A stretch of 34,612 nucleotides of DNA from a bacterium. Lineage in GTDB: Bacteria; Bacillota; Clostridia; UBA1381. The stretch lies in assembly GCA_030536655.1 (NCBI GenBank), contig JAUNPN010000018.1, forward strand, positions 1 through 34,612, written 5' to 3'. A program made the position numbers and the translations under genes. Shown piece by piece: positions 22,685 to 31,112 of this stretch. Each line of letters opens with the position of its first letter. Within the stretch, counting starts at the first letter, position 1. The notes under the pieces were generated by a model that did not search any database, was not told the origin of the DNA, and saw only the letters and a list, made by a program, of their open reading frames with translations.

Positions 22685-23608
22685 ATGATAGAAGCACCTT
22701 TATTTCGTGACCCTATTTATGACGCACCGACCGACCCTGTTGTAATATGGAACAATGAGCGCAGGGAATGGTGGATGTTTTACACGCAGCGCAGAGATGC
22801 AAGGAATATTGTCGGAGTGGCGCATATTCACGGTACAGCCATCGGAGCGGCAACTTCAAAGGACGGTAATAACTGGCTTTACCGCGGAACACTTCCGAAT
22901 CTGGATTTTGAATTCGGACACAATACCTTCTGGGCGCCGGAGGTAATTTTTGCCGAAGGTGAGTATCATATGTATGTTACTTATATTACAGGTATTCCGA
23001 TTGACTGGAACAGAGAAAGGCACATTATTCACTATACGTCTGATAATCTTTGGGACTGGACCTTCCAAAGCATTCTTGAGCTGTCCTCGGATAAGGTAAT
23101 TGACGCATGCGTGCATCAGCTTCCGGACGGTACATATAAGATGTGGTACAAGGACGAGGCGCACGGCTCATTGTCATATACGGCAGCAAGCAGCGATTTG
23201 TATCATTGGACAGCGGGCGGCGCGGAAATTATCGACCGTCACCACGAGGGTCCGAATGTGTTTGTGTTCGGAGGGAAGAACTGGCTTATAACTGACGAGT
23301 GGAACGGACTCGGCGTGTATGAAAGCGAAGATTTTACAAATTGGAAGCGAAACGGCGTAATCCTTCGTGACGGCGGAAAACGTGAGTGCGACGGAGTTAT
23401 GGGCAATCATGCCGATGTATTGGTTCATGGAGATGAGGCATATATTTTTTACTTCACACACCCGTATTTCAGAAATGAGGACAGACTTCAAAGCGGATTT
23501 GTAATGGGTGAGCAGCACGGCAGAACCTGTATTCAGGCTGCAAGACTGACTGTGAAGGACGGAAAGCTCTGCTGCGACAGAGATGAGGATTTTGATTTTA
23601 AGCTGTAA
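22685..23608 (+). CDS. GH43-like five-bladed beta-propeller glycoside hydrolase, cytoplasmic
   Basis: About 307 residues from ATG 22685, chosen because GGAG lies 7 nt upstream. The in-frame ATG 22664 has no ribosome binding site. The layout matches GH43/GH32/GH117 propellers: an N-terminal 'PTDPVVIW' with candidate nucleophile/base Asp17, blade motif 'FWAPEVIFAEGEYHMYVTY', 'KVIDACV' (Asp140, a possible pKa modulator) and 'HHEGPNVFVFGGKNWLI' with candidate acid Glu188, as in the GH43 'EGP' motif. No signal peptide, so it would act on imported oligosaccharides, perhaps arabinose- or xylose-containing. Exact family and substrate cannot be fixed. It lies 43 bp after MITE copy 1, inside a MITE-bracketed segment. 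Confidence 0.72.
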   Translation: MIEAPLFRDPIYDAPTDPVVIWNNERREWWMFYTQRRDARNIVGVAHIHGTAIGAATSKDGNNWLYRGTLPNLDFEFGHNTFWAPEVIFAEGEYHMYVTYITGIPIDWNRERHIIHYTSDNLWDWTFQSILELSSDKVIDACVHQLPDGTYKMWYKDEAHGSLSYTAASSDLYHWTAGGAEIIDRHHEGPNVFVFGGKNWLITDEWNGLGVYESEDFTNWKRNGVILRDGGKRECDGVMGNHADVLVHGDEAYIFYFTHPYFRNEDRLQSGFVMGEQHGRTCIQAARLTVKDGKLCCDRDEDFDFKL

Positions 23609-23759
23609 TCCTTTCCGGCTGAATAAGCTGCCGGGTATAAAGGCTTTGCCTTAAAGAAGCGCTTATTGCGAAACCGAATTTTTGGGCAATGTGAGATAAA
23701 ACCGGCAGGCAGGAGGCGCTTAATTTACGGATAGGCTCATAGTATATGGAGGCGCGGAT
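23609..23759. other. Gap between glycosidase and AAA-ATPase genes
   Basis: 151 bp with no terminator or good promoter. GGCGCTTAATTTA (23717-23729) is a short repeat of the same sequence at 22394-22406, just left of MITE copy 1. GGAGG before ATG 23760 is the ribosome binding site of the next gene. Confidence 0.5.
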
Positions 23760-25370
23760 ATGTTTCTTAATATAAAAGAACCGTATATTAATTATGCGGA
23801 AATAAGCAAGACTAAGTATTTTGTGGATAAGAGTGCGGTTATAGATGAAATTTGGGATACCGCAGATACCTGTAAATATATATGCATTACCAGACCAAGA
23901 CGTTTTGGCAAGACTGTTACTGCAAATATGCTTGCAGCTTTTTTCGGTAAGGCATATGACAGCCGGGAAATATTCGAGGGCTTGAAAATTTCGGAATCGA
24001 AAATATATAAAGAGCACCTTAATAAGCATGATATTATTTATATAGATTTCAGCCGTATTCCCAATAAATGCAAAACCTATGATGAATATATCGAAAGAAT
24101 ATACCGCGGTTTAAAAAACGATTTATTAAATGAGTATCCGGAGCTGCATTGTGAAGAAAATGCAGCATTGGGAGATATTTTATCCGATGCGTTTGAAATG
24201 AACGGAAATAAAAAATTTATATTCATTCTTGATGAATGGGATGCAGTATTTCATATGAATTTTTTAACGGAAACAGATAAAAACGAATATCTTTTGTTTA
24301 TTAAGTCGCTTTTAAAGGACAGAGCGTATGTTGAGCTGGCATACATGACCGGAGTTTTGCCTATAGCAAAATATTCAAGCGGTTCGGAGCTGAACATGTT
24401 CAGTGAATACAGTATGACAATCAAAACGAAGTTCAGCGAATACTTTGGTTTTACGGACGGTGAGGTTGACGGGCTGTATGAGAAATTCTTGAGATTTACC
24501 AAAAAGCCGGGCTTTTCGAGAGAGGATATTGCCGAGTGGTATGACGGATACCATACGGCGGGCGGAGAAAGAATGTATAATCCGCGTTCGGTTGTTCTTG
24601 CGCTCAGAGATAATCAGCTGGCTGATTACTGGACGAGTTCGGGACCGTATGACGAAATATTCTATTACATTAAGAACAATATCGACGCTGTACGTGATGA
24701 TATGGCGCTGATGGTTTCGGGGGAACGTATCCGGGTAAAAATTCAGAACTATGCTGCTGCGGCGATGGAGCTGAAAACAAGAGAACAGATATATTCGGCA
24801 ATGGTTGTGTATGGATTATTGACTTATGAGGCAGGAAAGGTCTTTATTCCAAACAAAGAATTAATGATAAAATTTTCGGGTATGCTTCAGGAACACGAAT
24901 CACTGGGGTATGTATATAAGCTGGCAAGAGAATCGGATAAAATGCTTGATGCAACGCTTGCGGGAGATACGGAAACGATGGCTCGGATTTTGCAGTATGC
25001 ACACAATACCGAAACACCGATTTATCAGTATAACAATGAAACCGAATTGTCTGCAATAGTCAATCTTGTATACCTTTCAGCCCGTGACAGATATAGGATA
25101 GAACGCGAGGATAAGGCGGGAAAAGGGTTTGTGGATTTTATATTTTATCCGATAAATACTATGGAGGATTGTATTATATTGGAGCTAAAGGTAAATCATA
25201 CACCGGAGGAAGCTGTTGAACAGATAAAGGAAAAACAGTATGCATTGCGGTTTGCAGGCAGAATGGGTGAGGAATTAAAGTATACCGGCAGGATTTTGGC
25301 GGTAGGAATAGGCTATGACAGGGCGACAAAGGAGCATAGATGCAGGATTGAAGAATTGATTGAAAATTAA
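23760..25370 (+). CDS. AAA-ATPase-like protein with C-terminal PD-(D/E)XK nuclease domain (DUF1703)
   Basis: 536 residues. The N-terminal AAA-ATPase_like domain has the modified Walker A 'RPRRFGKTVTANML' (45-58) and Walker B 'FIFILDEWDAVF' (~153-164). The C-terminus is a PD-(D/E)XK fold: 'GKGFVDFIFYP' (~454-464) followed by 'CIILELKVNHTPEEAVEQI' (~473-491), with the D...ELK residues of a nuclease site intact. This family is widespread and multi-copy in Clostridia and Bacteroidetes; its job is unknown, and mobile-element or defence functions have been suggested. It lies between inverted MITE copies, and its stop codon TAA (25368-25370) overlaps the terminal repeat of copy 2. Both active-site sets look intact. 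Confidence 0.85.
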   Translation: MFLNIKEPYINYAEISKTKYFVDKSAVIDEIWDTADTCKYICITRPRRFGKTVTANMLAAFFGKAYDSREIFEGLKISESKIYKEHLNKHDIIYIDFSRIPNKCKTYDEYIERIYRGLKNDLLNEYPELHCEENAALGDILSDAFEMNGNKKFIFILDEWDAVFHMNFLTETDKNEYLLFIKSLLKDRAYVELAYMTGVLPIAKYSSGSELNMFSEYSMTIKTKFSEYFGFTDGEVDGLYEKFLRFTKKPGFSREDIAEWYDGYHTAGGERMYNPRSVVLALRDNQLADYWTSSGPYDEIFYYIKNNIDAVRDDMALMVSGERIRVKIQNYAAAAMELKTREQIYSAMVVYGLLTYEAGKVFIPNKELMIKFSGMLQEHESLGYVYKLARESDKMLDATLAGDTETMARILQYAHNTETPIYQYNNETELSAIVNLVYLSARDRYRIEREDKAGKGFVDFIFYPINTMEDCIILELKVNHTPEEAVEQIKEKQYALRFAGRMGEELKYTGRILAVGIGYDRATKEHRCRIEELIEN

Positions 25371-25538
25371 GGCACCACTGATTAATTAATACCTAACGGC
25401 TTAGCACGCATTGAACTTGCATATTCATATCATACAAAAATCTCTCGACATACGCGAGTATGCCTTCGAGCCTTTTATATAATCTGACGAAAAATCTGAC
25501 TGTGTTCACTGCGTACTATATTTAATCAGTGCTTCCTT
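25369..25538 (+). mobile_element. MITE-like element, copy 2
   Basis: 170 bp bounded by AAGGCACCACTGATTA (25369-25384) and its imperfect inverse TAATCAGTGCTTCCTT (25523-25538), flanked on both sides by TTAA-type sequence. The internal CTCGA...TCGAG hairpin with a GCGA loop is present. It is about 95% alike to copy 1 in reverse orientation. Its left end supplies part of the AAA-ATPase stop codon. It contains no gene. Confidence 0.9.
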
Positions 25539-25556
25539 AAGTGAATATAATGGTAT

Positions 25557-25593
25557 AAGACCGGAGGTTTTTTGCTGTCCTCCGGTCTTGTTT
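25557..25593. terminator. Bidirectional terminator between AAA-ATPase and Fic genes
   Basis: AAGACCGGAGG (25557-25567) and CCTCCGGTCTT (25579-25589) form a perfect 11-bp stem. The plus strand continues TGTTTGTTTAT. On the minus strand the tail ATACCATTATA is weaker. It sits between convergent genes. Confidence 0.8.
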
Positions 25594-25595
25594 GT

Positions 25596-26333
25596 TTATC
25601 CTGCAAAATTCAAGCTTTTATAAATATCCAACTGCTGTTCCTCAAGCTCTGCGACAAAATCCGAAAACGGTTTTAAATCTCCGTTTACGGCATATTGTTC
25701 AAGCGCGTTATAATAATCGAGCCTGTTTTCCTTTGCGACGGAAACCGGTAAATATCCGTACGACAAAAGCTGATAGTTCATAATAAGTCTGCTTGTTCTG
25801 CCGTTGCCGTCAATATAAGGATGAATTCTTACAAATTCAGCATGAGTCCATGCGGCAAGCTCAATAGGATTTAATTCCTTTTCTTTGATTTTTAAATCCT
25901 CGTAGAAATACTTGATCTGCATATACATTTCATTTCCGAACGGAGGAGTAAACCCCGCACCGCTTATACGGACTTCTTCTTTTCTGTATATTCCGCCGAT
26001 AATTATATTTTCTGTTAATATTGCGTGTATATCTTTAACGATATTTTCGGTTAAAGGCTTATTTTCGGCAATACAGTTCTTTACATATCCGTATGCTTTT
26101 TTGTGATTAATAACCTCATATATTTCACGAAGAGCCTTGCCGCCGATTGAAATTCCGTCCTCAAGAACAACTTTTGTTTCCATGAGTGTCAGGGTATTGC
26201 CCTCTATAGCGGTTGAATTGTGAGTGAAGGTCAACTCAAAATCCTTTTCATAAGAGGATAACGTGACTTTGCTTATCTTATGCTTGTTTTGCTCATATTC
26301 TCTTTTTTTTGATTGTATTCTTTCAAAATTCAT
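25596..26333 (-). CDS. Fic family protein, probable AMPylase with N-terminal inhibitory helix
   Basis: About 245 residues from ATG 26333. GGGTGA sits 5 nt upstream, and a GTG at 26342 would overlap it, so I take the ATG. The N-terminal helix has 'STAIEGNTL' (~40-48), the (S/T)xxxE(G/N) motif whose Glu44 blocks the gamma-phosphate of ATP in class II Fic enzymes. The catalytic loop 'HPYIDGNGRTSR' (171-182) keeps His171, Asp175, Asn177 and Arg179/182; the usual Phe is Tyr. Fic enzymes transfer AMP to target hydroxyls. Class II members often act alone. It has its own promoter at 26397-26425. Its target is unknown. Confidence 0.9.
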   Translation of the reverse strand: MNFERIQSKKREYEQNKHKISKVTLSSYEKDFELTFTHNSTAIEGNTLTLMETKVVLEDGISIGGKALREIYEVINHKKAYGYVKNCIAENKPLTENIVKDIHAILTENIIIGGIYRKEEVRISGAGFTPPFGNEMYMQIKYFYEDLKIKEKELNPIELAAWTHAEFVRIHPYIDGNGRTSRLIMNYQLLSYGYLPVSVAKENRLDYYNALEQYAVNGDLKPFSDFVAELEEQQLDIYKSLNFAG

Positions 26334-26396
26334 ATCAGTCACCCGTTTCTTATAAGCTATGGTTACAATACGTCCTTAATTACTCTACAGTTTTAT

Positions 26397-26425
26397 ATTA
26401 TATCACTTTGCCTGTATATTTTCAA
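26397..26425 (-). promoter_or_regulatory. Promoter of the fic gene
   Basis: Minus strand TTGAAA (26425-26420), 17-bp spacer ending TGA, TATAAT (26402-26397). The leader to ATG 26333 is ~57 nt. Confidence 0.75.
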
Positions 26426-26454
26426 TGTTTTTTTTACTTTTTTTCTTGCAGGTG

Positions 26455-26483
26455 TTGACAAACAGAATGGAATAATATAAACT
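26455..26483 (+). promoter_or_regulatory. Possible promoter of the ABC/two-component unit
   Basis: TTGACA (26455-26460) is perfect. The -10 is less clear: TAAACT at 17-bp spacing (26478-26483) or TATAAA at 15 bp. The leader to ATG 26675 would be ~190 nt. Confidence 0.45.
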
Positions 26484-26556
26484 TAATTGTGGTAAATCCT
26501 TTTGTAACAGCTGAGAATAAGCTGAAAATTTATAAAAAAATTATGATTTGTTTATA

Positions 26557-26572
26557 AAAAGTTTAAACTTTT
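26557..26572. promoter_or_regulatory. 16-bp perfect palindrome, candidate operator
   Basis: AAAAGTTTAAACTTTT is followed within 5 bp by TACAAT (26577-26582), a -10-like hexamer. It could be a regulator site for the downstream operon, but AT-rich palindromes arise easily. Confidence 0.3.
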
Positions 26573-26674
26573 GTTATACAATATTTATGATGAAGAATTA
26601 AAATATAATTGAAGGGAACGGAAAAAGCTTATCCCGGGACAGCAGATGAATCCCTTCGGAAAGGAGAAAATATT

Positions 26675-27571
26675 ATGAAAAAATCAGTAATTGCCGCGGT
26701 TGCGGCAGCAAGCGGCGCGGTGATATTTGCATCGGCGGCTATTGCAAATTATACAACTGCCAACGGCTATGAGGTTGTTAAAGATTCCTTGTTCGGATTA
26801 TTCGGAACGGAGAATTATACGTATGATTTTGAGATGTCTATGGATGAGGGCGAAGATTATGTATTATCATTCGGAACTCATACAGAAATGGATGAGCCGA
26901 ACAAACGCTGCTATATGAATGACACAAATTCGACTAAGCTCCCCGGTGAGGATCATTCTTACCAATTTAAACGCTGGTATAATGACAATATGACCATATA
27001 TCAGCACGACGACGGACAGCCGGAGGGATACACTACAGAGGCCAGGGACAGTTCAATGACCAATTATACAAATATGTTTTCCGATGAGCTGTTTGGTGAC
27101 GCCGATACTACTGCAAAGGTACTTCATTTCATGGAGGTTGCGCTTGATACGGCTGTAGGGGATTTGAAGAACAATTTCATTTATACCGGAACGGAAGACG
27201 GAGTAAAGACGTACAATCTGTCGCTTGACGCAATACAGATACCGGAGCTTCTGAATGCGGGCTTGTCTGCGTTTGCTTCGGTGACGGCAGATAACAATGA
27301 AGGATTTGAAAATGTGTCTGAAGAAGAACAGTGGGTAGCGGACATTGTCACAATGGATAATGTATATACGGACAGTATAAGCGGAGTGTTCGCCGTAAAC
27401 GAGGATAACAGCTTCAACAGCGGCGAGGTAAGCGCGGTTATAACCGGAAAGGACAGAAACGGCGAAACTCATAATCTTACATTCAGAGTTAAGATGGGAA
27501 TGTCGGACGCAGGCTCGACGGTTCCGCAGCCGGCTCCGGAAAATGTGAATATACGCAGCATTCAGTATTAA
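26675..27571 (+). CDS. Secreted or membrane-anchored protein of unknown function, first gene of ABC/two-component unit
   Basis: About 298 residues from ATG 26675, which has AAAGGAG 8 nt upstream. The in-frame ATG 26609 gives a polar 22-residue extension without a ribosome binding site. The N-terminus 'MKKSVIAAVAAASGAVIFAS' is a signal peptide or membrane anchor. The rest is a soluble acidic domain with 'GYEVVKDSLFGLFGTENYTY', amphipathic strands and no cysteine cluster. The overall shape recalls extracytoplasmic sensor or lipid-binding-like domains, but I recognise no family. It ends 17 nt before the ABC ATPase gene, so it probably serves the same transport or sensing unit. Confidence 0.7.
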   Translation: MKKSVIAAVAAASGAVIFASAAIANYTTANGYEVVKDSLFGLFGTENYTYDFEMSMDEGEDYVLSFGTHTEMDEPNKRCYMNDTNSTKLPGEDHSYQFKRWYNDNMTIYQHDDGQPEGYTTEARDSSMTNYTNMFSDELFGDADTTAKVLHFMEVALDTAVGDLKNNFIYTGTEDGVKTYNLSLDAIQIPELLNAGLSAFASVTADNNEGFENVSEEEQWVADIVTMDNVYTDSISGVFAVNEDNSFNSGEVSAVITGKDRNGETHNLTFRVKMGMSDAGSTVPQPAPENVNIRSIQY

Positions 27572-27588
27572 AATATTAAGGAGAAATC

Positions 27589-28308
27589 ATGCTTAAACTA
27601 ACCAACGTAACGACCCTGTATAAGAACAAGCGCGGAATACGCAGAATATCGATGCAGTTTGAAAAGGGCGACGTGGTAGGGTTGCTGGGGCCTAACGGCT
27701 CCGGCAAAACCACGCTTATGAAAACCATTCTTTCACTCACAAAGCCGAACAGCGGCAGTATTGAAATTTTCGGCAAAAAACCCGAAACCGATTTGCCGTA
27801 TATTATGCGCCGTGTGGGTGCGCTTATAGAAGCTCCGGCGCTGTATAAGGATATGAATGCGTATCAGAATATGGTGCTTGCGTCAAAGGGCAGACCGGAC
27901 AAGGAGGAGATTGACCGTCTTTTAAGGCTTGTGCGCATGGAGCAGTACAAAAACGAGCGTGTGTCAAAATTTTCGCTTGGAATGAAGCAGAGGCTCGGAC
28001 TTGCAATTGCATTTCTTGACAATCCGGAGCTGGTGGTTCTGGATGAGCCTGTTAACGGGCTTGATATAGAGGGCGTTGCCGAGGTCAGAGAGCTTATAAC
28101 AAACACTGCGCGCGAAAAGGGCAAAACCTTTTTGATTTCAAGCCATATTGCCTCGGAGCTTGAACGCTGCTGCAACAAGGTTGCGGTTATCATAGACGGC
28201 GAGATGGTAGCTTTTAGGAATACCGACGATGTACTCCGTGAGGAGGATTCGCTGGAGTCGTATTTCTTCAGACTTGTTAAGGAAAAGCGGGGAGAGCTTG
28301 TGATATGA
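27589..28308 (+). CDS. ABC transporter ATP-binding protein (BcrA-like)
   Basis: 239 residues. Walker A GPNGSGKT (34-41), ABC signature 'FSLGMKQRLGLA' (128-139), Walker B 'LVVLDEPVNGLD' (148-159), then a switch-region His in 'LISSHIASELE'. The signature and overall shape match the bacitracin/antibiotic-export type ATPases that pair with ABC-2 permeases. Its permease is two genes downstream (29072). The stop overlaps the YdcF-like gene by 4 nt. With the kinase and regulator further on, the set resembles antimicrobial-peptide sensing and export modules, though it lacks the large BceB-type permease. Confidence 0.9.
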   Translation: MLKLTNVTTLYKNKRGIRRISMQFEKGDVVGLLGPNGSGKTTLMKTILSLTKPNSGSIEIFGKKPETDLPYIMRRVGALIEAPALYKDMNAYQNMVLASKGRPDKEEIDRLLRLVRMEQYKNERVSKFSLGMKQRLGLAIAFLDNPELVVLDEPVNGLDIEGVAEVRELITNTAREKGKTFLISSHIASELERCCNKVAVIIDGEMVAFRNTDDVLREEDSLESYFFRLVKEKRGELVI

Positions 28309-29051
28309 TTGTACAGATATTAATGATTCTCACGGGATTGTATCTCACGGTAAACAGCTGTATTATGGCGGTGTATTCGAATTTTACAATAGGAATCATA
28401 ACCGAGCTTGCGCTTGGTCTGCTGCTGTTTATGTGGGGAGTATTTTACAGTCATATAAAAATGTATACGGATAAAGGGGTAAAGCGGATAATAAAGATTA
28501 TTATTGCCTGCGGCATTGCGGCAGCCTTTGCGGTGTGTGCGTTTTTCGGCTTGTATGGTGTGAACGACAGCGTCGGTTACAACGAGGACGCGGTAATTGT
28601 ACTTGGCTGCGCCGTGCGCGGAACAGAGCCTACACAGCCGCTTGCCGCAAGGCTGGACGCTGCGGTAAAATATCACGAAAAAAATCCGGACGCGTACATA
28701 ATTGTAAGCGGTGGTCAGGGTCCCCAGGAATATATAACCGAGGCGGAGTGCATGAAGGCTTATCTCATTGCACACGGGGTTAATGAGAGCGTGATACTCA
28801 CAGAGGACAGGGCGGCAAGCACGACTGAAAACATAAGATATTCAAGAGAAATAATGAAGGAAAAGGGTATACCGGAAACGGATATTGCGATGATAACCAA
28901 TGAATTTCATATTTTCAGGGCAAGGCAGCTTGCAAGGCTGAACGGACTCGAAGTAACAACACTGCACGCAAAAACACCGTGGTACAGCTCGCCTATGATG
29001 TACCTGAGAGAGATTTTTGCGGTGGGACAGCTGATTCTGCTTGGTAAATAG
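28305..29051 (+). CDS. YdcF/SanA-like (DUF218) membrane protein
   Basis: 248 residues. Two to three hydrophobic helices at the N-terminus (about 1-50 and 62-85) precede a DUF218 domain: 'AVIVLGCAVRG', 'RLDAAVKYHEKNPDAYIIVSGGQG', 'EAECMKAYLIAHGV' and 'ILTEDRAASTTENIRYS', then 'MITNEFHIFRARQLA'. The Asp/Glu/Asn/His set is intact. SanA/YdcF-type proteins affect envelope permeability or antibiotic tolerance, with unclear chemistry. It starts inside the ATPase gene (ATGA overlap) and lies between the ATPase and permease genes, so it is likely part of the same envelope-defence or export unit. Confidence 0.82.
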   Translation: MIVQILMILTGLYLTVNSCIMAVYSNFTIGIITELALGLLLFMWGVFYSHIKMYTDKGVKRIIKIIIACGIAAAFAVCAFFGLYGVNDSVGYNEDAVIVLGCAVRGTEPTQPLAARLDAAVKYHEKNPDAYIIVSGGQGPQEYITEAECMKAYLIAHGVNESVILTEDRAASTTENIRYSREIMKEKGIPETDIAMITNEFHIFRARQLARLNGLEVTTLHAKTPWYSSPMMYLREIFAVGQLILLGK

Positions 29052-29071
29052 AATGGGAGAATGGAGTTAAA

Positions 29072-29806
29072 ATGGGTATAAGTGTTAATAAAGAGCTGTA
29101 TAAGCTGATTCATAAAAAGAAGTACATGGTAATGCTGATAATCGGAATGCTTATTCTGCTGTGCCGCTATGGTATCAGCTATGTTATAACAAGGATAAGC
29201 GAGGGAACGGTAACGATTCATACAAATCTTCCGATGGAAATTCTTCCGCTGCTTACCGATTTGTTTATTCCGATAGTTGTATTTATGGCTGTGACGGACT
29301 TAGTGGCGACGGGCATTCAGGAGGATACTCTGAAGTCGGATTTCCTTCGCCCGGTTACAAGAGAAACGCTGCTGTTTTCAAAGCTTATTGCGGTGCTTGT
29401 GTTCGCGGCGGCGTATCTGATTGTGTTTTTCTTTGCGGCGGTTATTATGCAGGCTGCTGTCGGCGGAGGCTTTAGACTTACGGGCATGAGCTTCGGCGCG
29501 TATATCCTGGATATTGTGCCGGTGATAAATGTTATTCTCTTTGCGATGCTGATAAACCTGATTACGGAAAAACCATCGCTGTCAATGCTTCTGTGCATTG
29601 CGGTATATGCGGTATTGAAATATTTCAGCCTTTATAACGGCAGTGTGTCGCCGATTTTGTTTACCTCGTATCTAAGGTGGCATAATATCGTTATCGGCGC
29701 TGCGCTTCCGGCAGGAGCTCTTTTCGGACGGGCGGGAATAATTTTCGGAACAATGCTGATTTTCGGCGCGGCTTCCGTTATACTTATAGACAGAAAGAAT
29801 TTGTGA
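29072..29806 (+). CDS. ABC-2 type transporter permease
   Basis: 244 residues, six predicted membrane helices, a short cytoplasmic N-terminus ('NKELYKLIHKKKYMVML') and the coupling-helix-like 'IQEDTLKSDFLRPVTRETLLFSKL' typical of bacitracin/lantibiotic ABC-2 permeases, as partner of the ATPase at 27589. Probable substrate is a peptide or lipid, inferred only. GGAG upstream of ATG 29072. Twenty nt separate it from the YdcF-like gene. Confidence 0.8.
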   Translation: MGISVNKELYKLIHKKKYMVMLIIGMLILLCRYGISYVITRISEGTVTIHTNLPMEILPLLTDLFIPIVVFMAVTDLVATGIQEDTLKSDFLRPVTRETLLFSKLIAVLVFAAAYLIVFFFAAVIMQAAVGGGFRLTGMSFGAYILDIVPVINVILFAMLINLITEKPSLSMLLCIAVYAVLKYFSLYNGSVSPILFTSYLRWHNIVIGAALPAGALFGRAGIIFGTMLIFGAASVILIDRKNL

Positions 29807-29865
29807 TGTAACGCGTTTCCCTCCCTCGCGTTACCGCATATAAACATATAGTCCCGCCCGCCGAA

Positions 29866-29907
29866 AAAATGCGGTCTGCTTAGAGATTGGCGAAAGGAGT
29901 TCGGAGT
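29866..29907. repeat. Probable remnant of the 132-bp repeat, providing the kinase ribosome binding site
   Basis: GCGG, TCTGCTT (29876-29882), then GATTGGCGAAAGGAGTTCGG (29885-29904) matches, with a gap, the end of the 132-bp repeat unit (GCGGCAATCTGCTT...GATTGATGAAAGGAGTTCGG); 18 of the last 20 bases are identical. The outer hairpin arm is missing. The AAAGGAG or the following GGAG serves the kinase gene. Confidence 0.6.
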
Positions 29908-29913
29908 ATAAAG

Positions 29914-31083
29914 ATGAAAATCAAAAGCTATTTTCGCCGCTGCAATCTTGTCATGCTTGCGGTTCCGGCGGCAATGATATTGCTTGTATCGGCATTGTTT
30001 CTTGCTTTGTTTATTTTAAAATTCCCTGTTGAGCAGCTGTATGTTACACGAATACAGCTGCTTAATCCGGTTCTGCTGTTTGATGCGGCGCTGAAATTTT
30101 TGAGCGAAAACCCTATGGCGGTCGGGTACATTGTACTGTGGCTCGTTTTATGCGTGATTATAACGGTCGCGGCGACGTTTATTGCGACTTCAAAAATGTC
30201 AAAGAAAATCACGTCCTCGATAGAGGAGCTGACCGAGGCGGCGGAACGCGTAAAGGGCGGAAACCTGGCTTTTGAGATTATCGGCAGCGATATGGAGGAG
30301 ATAGACGAGCTTTGCGTCAGTTTTGATGAAATGCGGTGCAGTCTGATGAGTGCGGAAAAGAATGAGGCTGCGCTTAAAAATGAGAGGAGCATGATGATTG
30401 CGAATATATCTCATGACCTTAAAACACCTGTTACATCGATAAAGGGATATGTTGACGCGATAAATGACGGGCTTGCTTCGAATCCGGAAACACTCAGACG
30501 GTATCTGGGGGTAATCCGTTCAAAGGCGAATTCGATTGAAAGCCTGATTAATAATATGTCTACAATGTCAAGGATTGAAATGTCAAGGCTTACAATGAAC
30601 TTTGACGAGGGTGAAATCAATGATTTGGTGTATGAAACGGCGGCGGAGTACCGTGCCGACGCGGAGCTTGCCGGACTTGCTCTTGAAACGGCGCTTACCT
30701 CGGAGCCTGCGCCTGTAAGACTGGACTATGAAAAATTCCGGCGGGTGCTGATTAATCTGATAGAAAATTCGATAAAATACAGACGTGCCGAAAGCAAGAA
30801 AATACGGCTTGTAACCGAGAATGCCGAGAACGGCGTATATGTGAGGGTCATTGATGACGGGATTGGCATAGAAAAGGAGGAGCTGAACCGGATATATGAC
30901 AGCTTTTACCGTATTGACGAAGCGCGCACAGCGCATATAAAGGGCAGCGGTCTGGGGCTTGGGATAGCAAAGGAGCTTGTGAAGCTCCACGGAGGCAGAC
31001 TATGGCTTGTGAGCGAAGGCAGGGATAAGGGAACGACGGCGAATATATATCTCCCGTATGCCCTTAGCGAAAATAATCATTAA
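29914..31083 (+). CDS. Sensor histidine kinase
   Basis: 389 residues from ATG 29914, with GGAG 7 nt upstream; an in-frame TTG at 29887 would include the ribosome binding site and is rejected. Two membrane helices (~10-35 and ~68-90) flank a short extracytoplasmic loop, followed by HAMP-like 'KKITSSIEELTEAAERVKGG', the HisKA box 'IANISHDLKTPVTSIKGY' with phospho-acceptor His167, N box 'INLIENSIKYR', G1 'VIDDGIGIEKEEL' and G2 'GSGLGLGIAKELV'. Partner regulator is 30 nt downstream. Probably senses an envelope stress or substrate handled by the ABC genes upstream; the signal is unknown. The downstream kinase-regulator order is the reverse of many BceRS operons. Confidence 0.9.
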   Translation: MKIKSYFRRCNLVMLAVPAAMILLVSALFLALFILKFPVEQLYVTRIQLLNPVLLFDAALKFLSENPMAVGYIVLWLVLCVIITVAATFIATSKMSKKITSSIEELTEAAERVKGGNLAFEIIGSDMEEIDELCVSFDEMRCSLMSAEKNEAALKNERSMMIANISHDLKTPVTSIKGYVDAINDGLASNPETLRRYLGVIRSKANSIESLINNMSTMSRIEMSRLTMNFDEGEINDLVYETAAEYRADAELAGLALETALTSEPAPVRLDYEKFRRVLINLIENSIKYRRAESKKIRLVTENAENGVYVRVIDDGIGIEKEELNRIYDSFYRIDEARTAHIKGSGLGLGIAKELVKLHGGRLWLVSEGRDKGTTANIYLPYALSENNH

Positions 31084-31112
31084 TTCCGCACAGCGGCAGA
31101 TTGGAGAAATAA

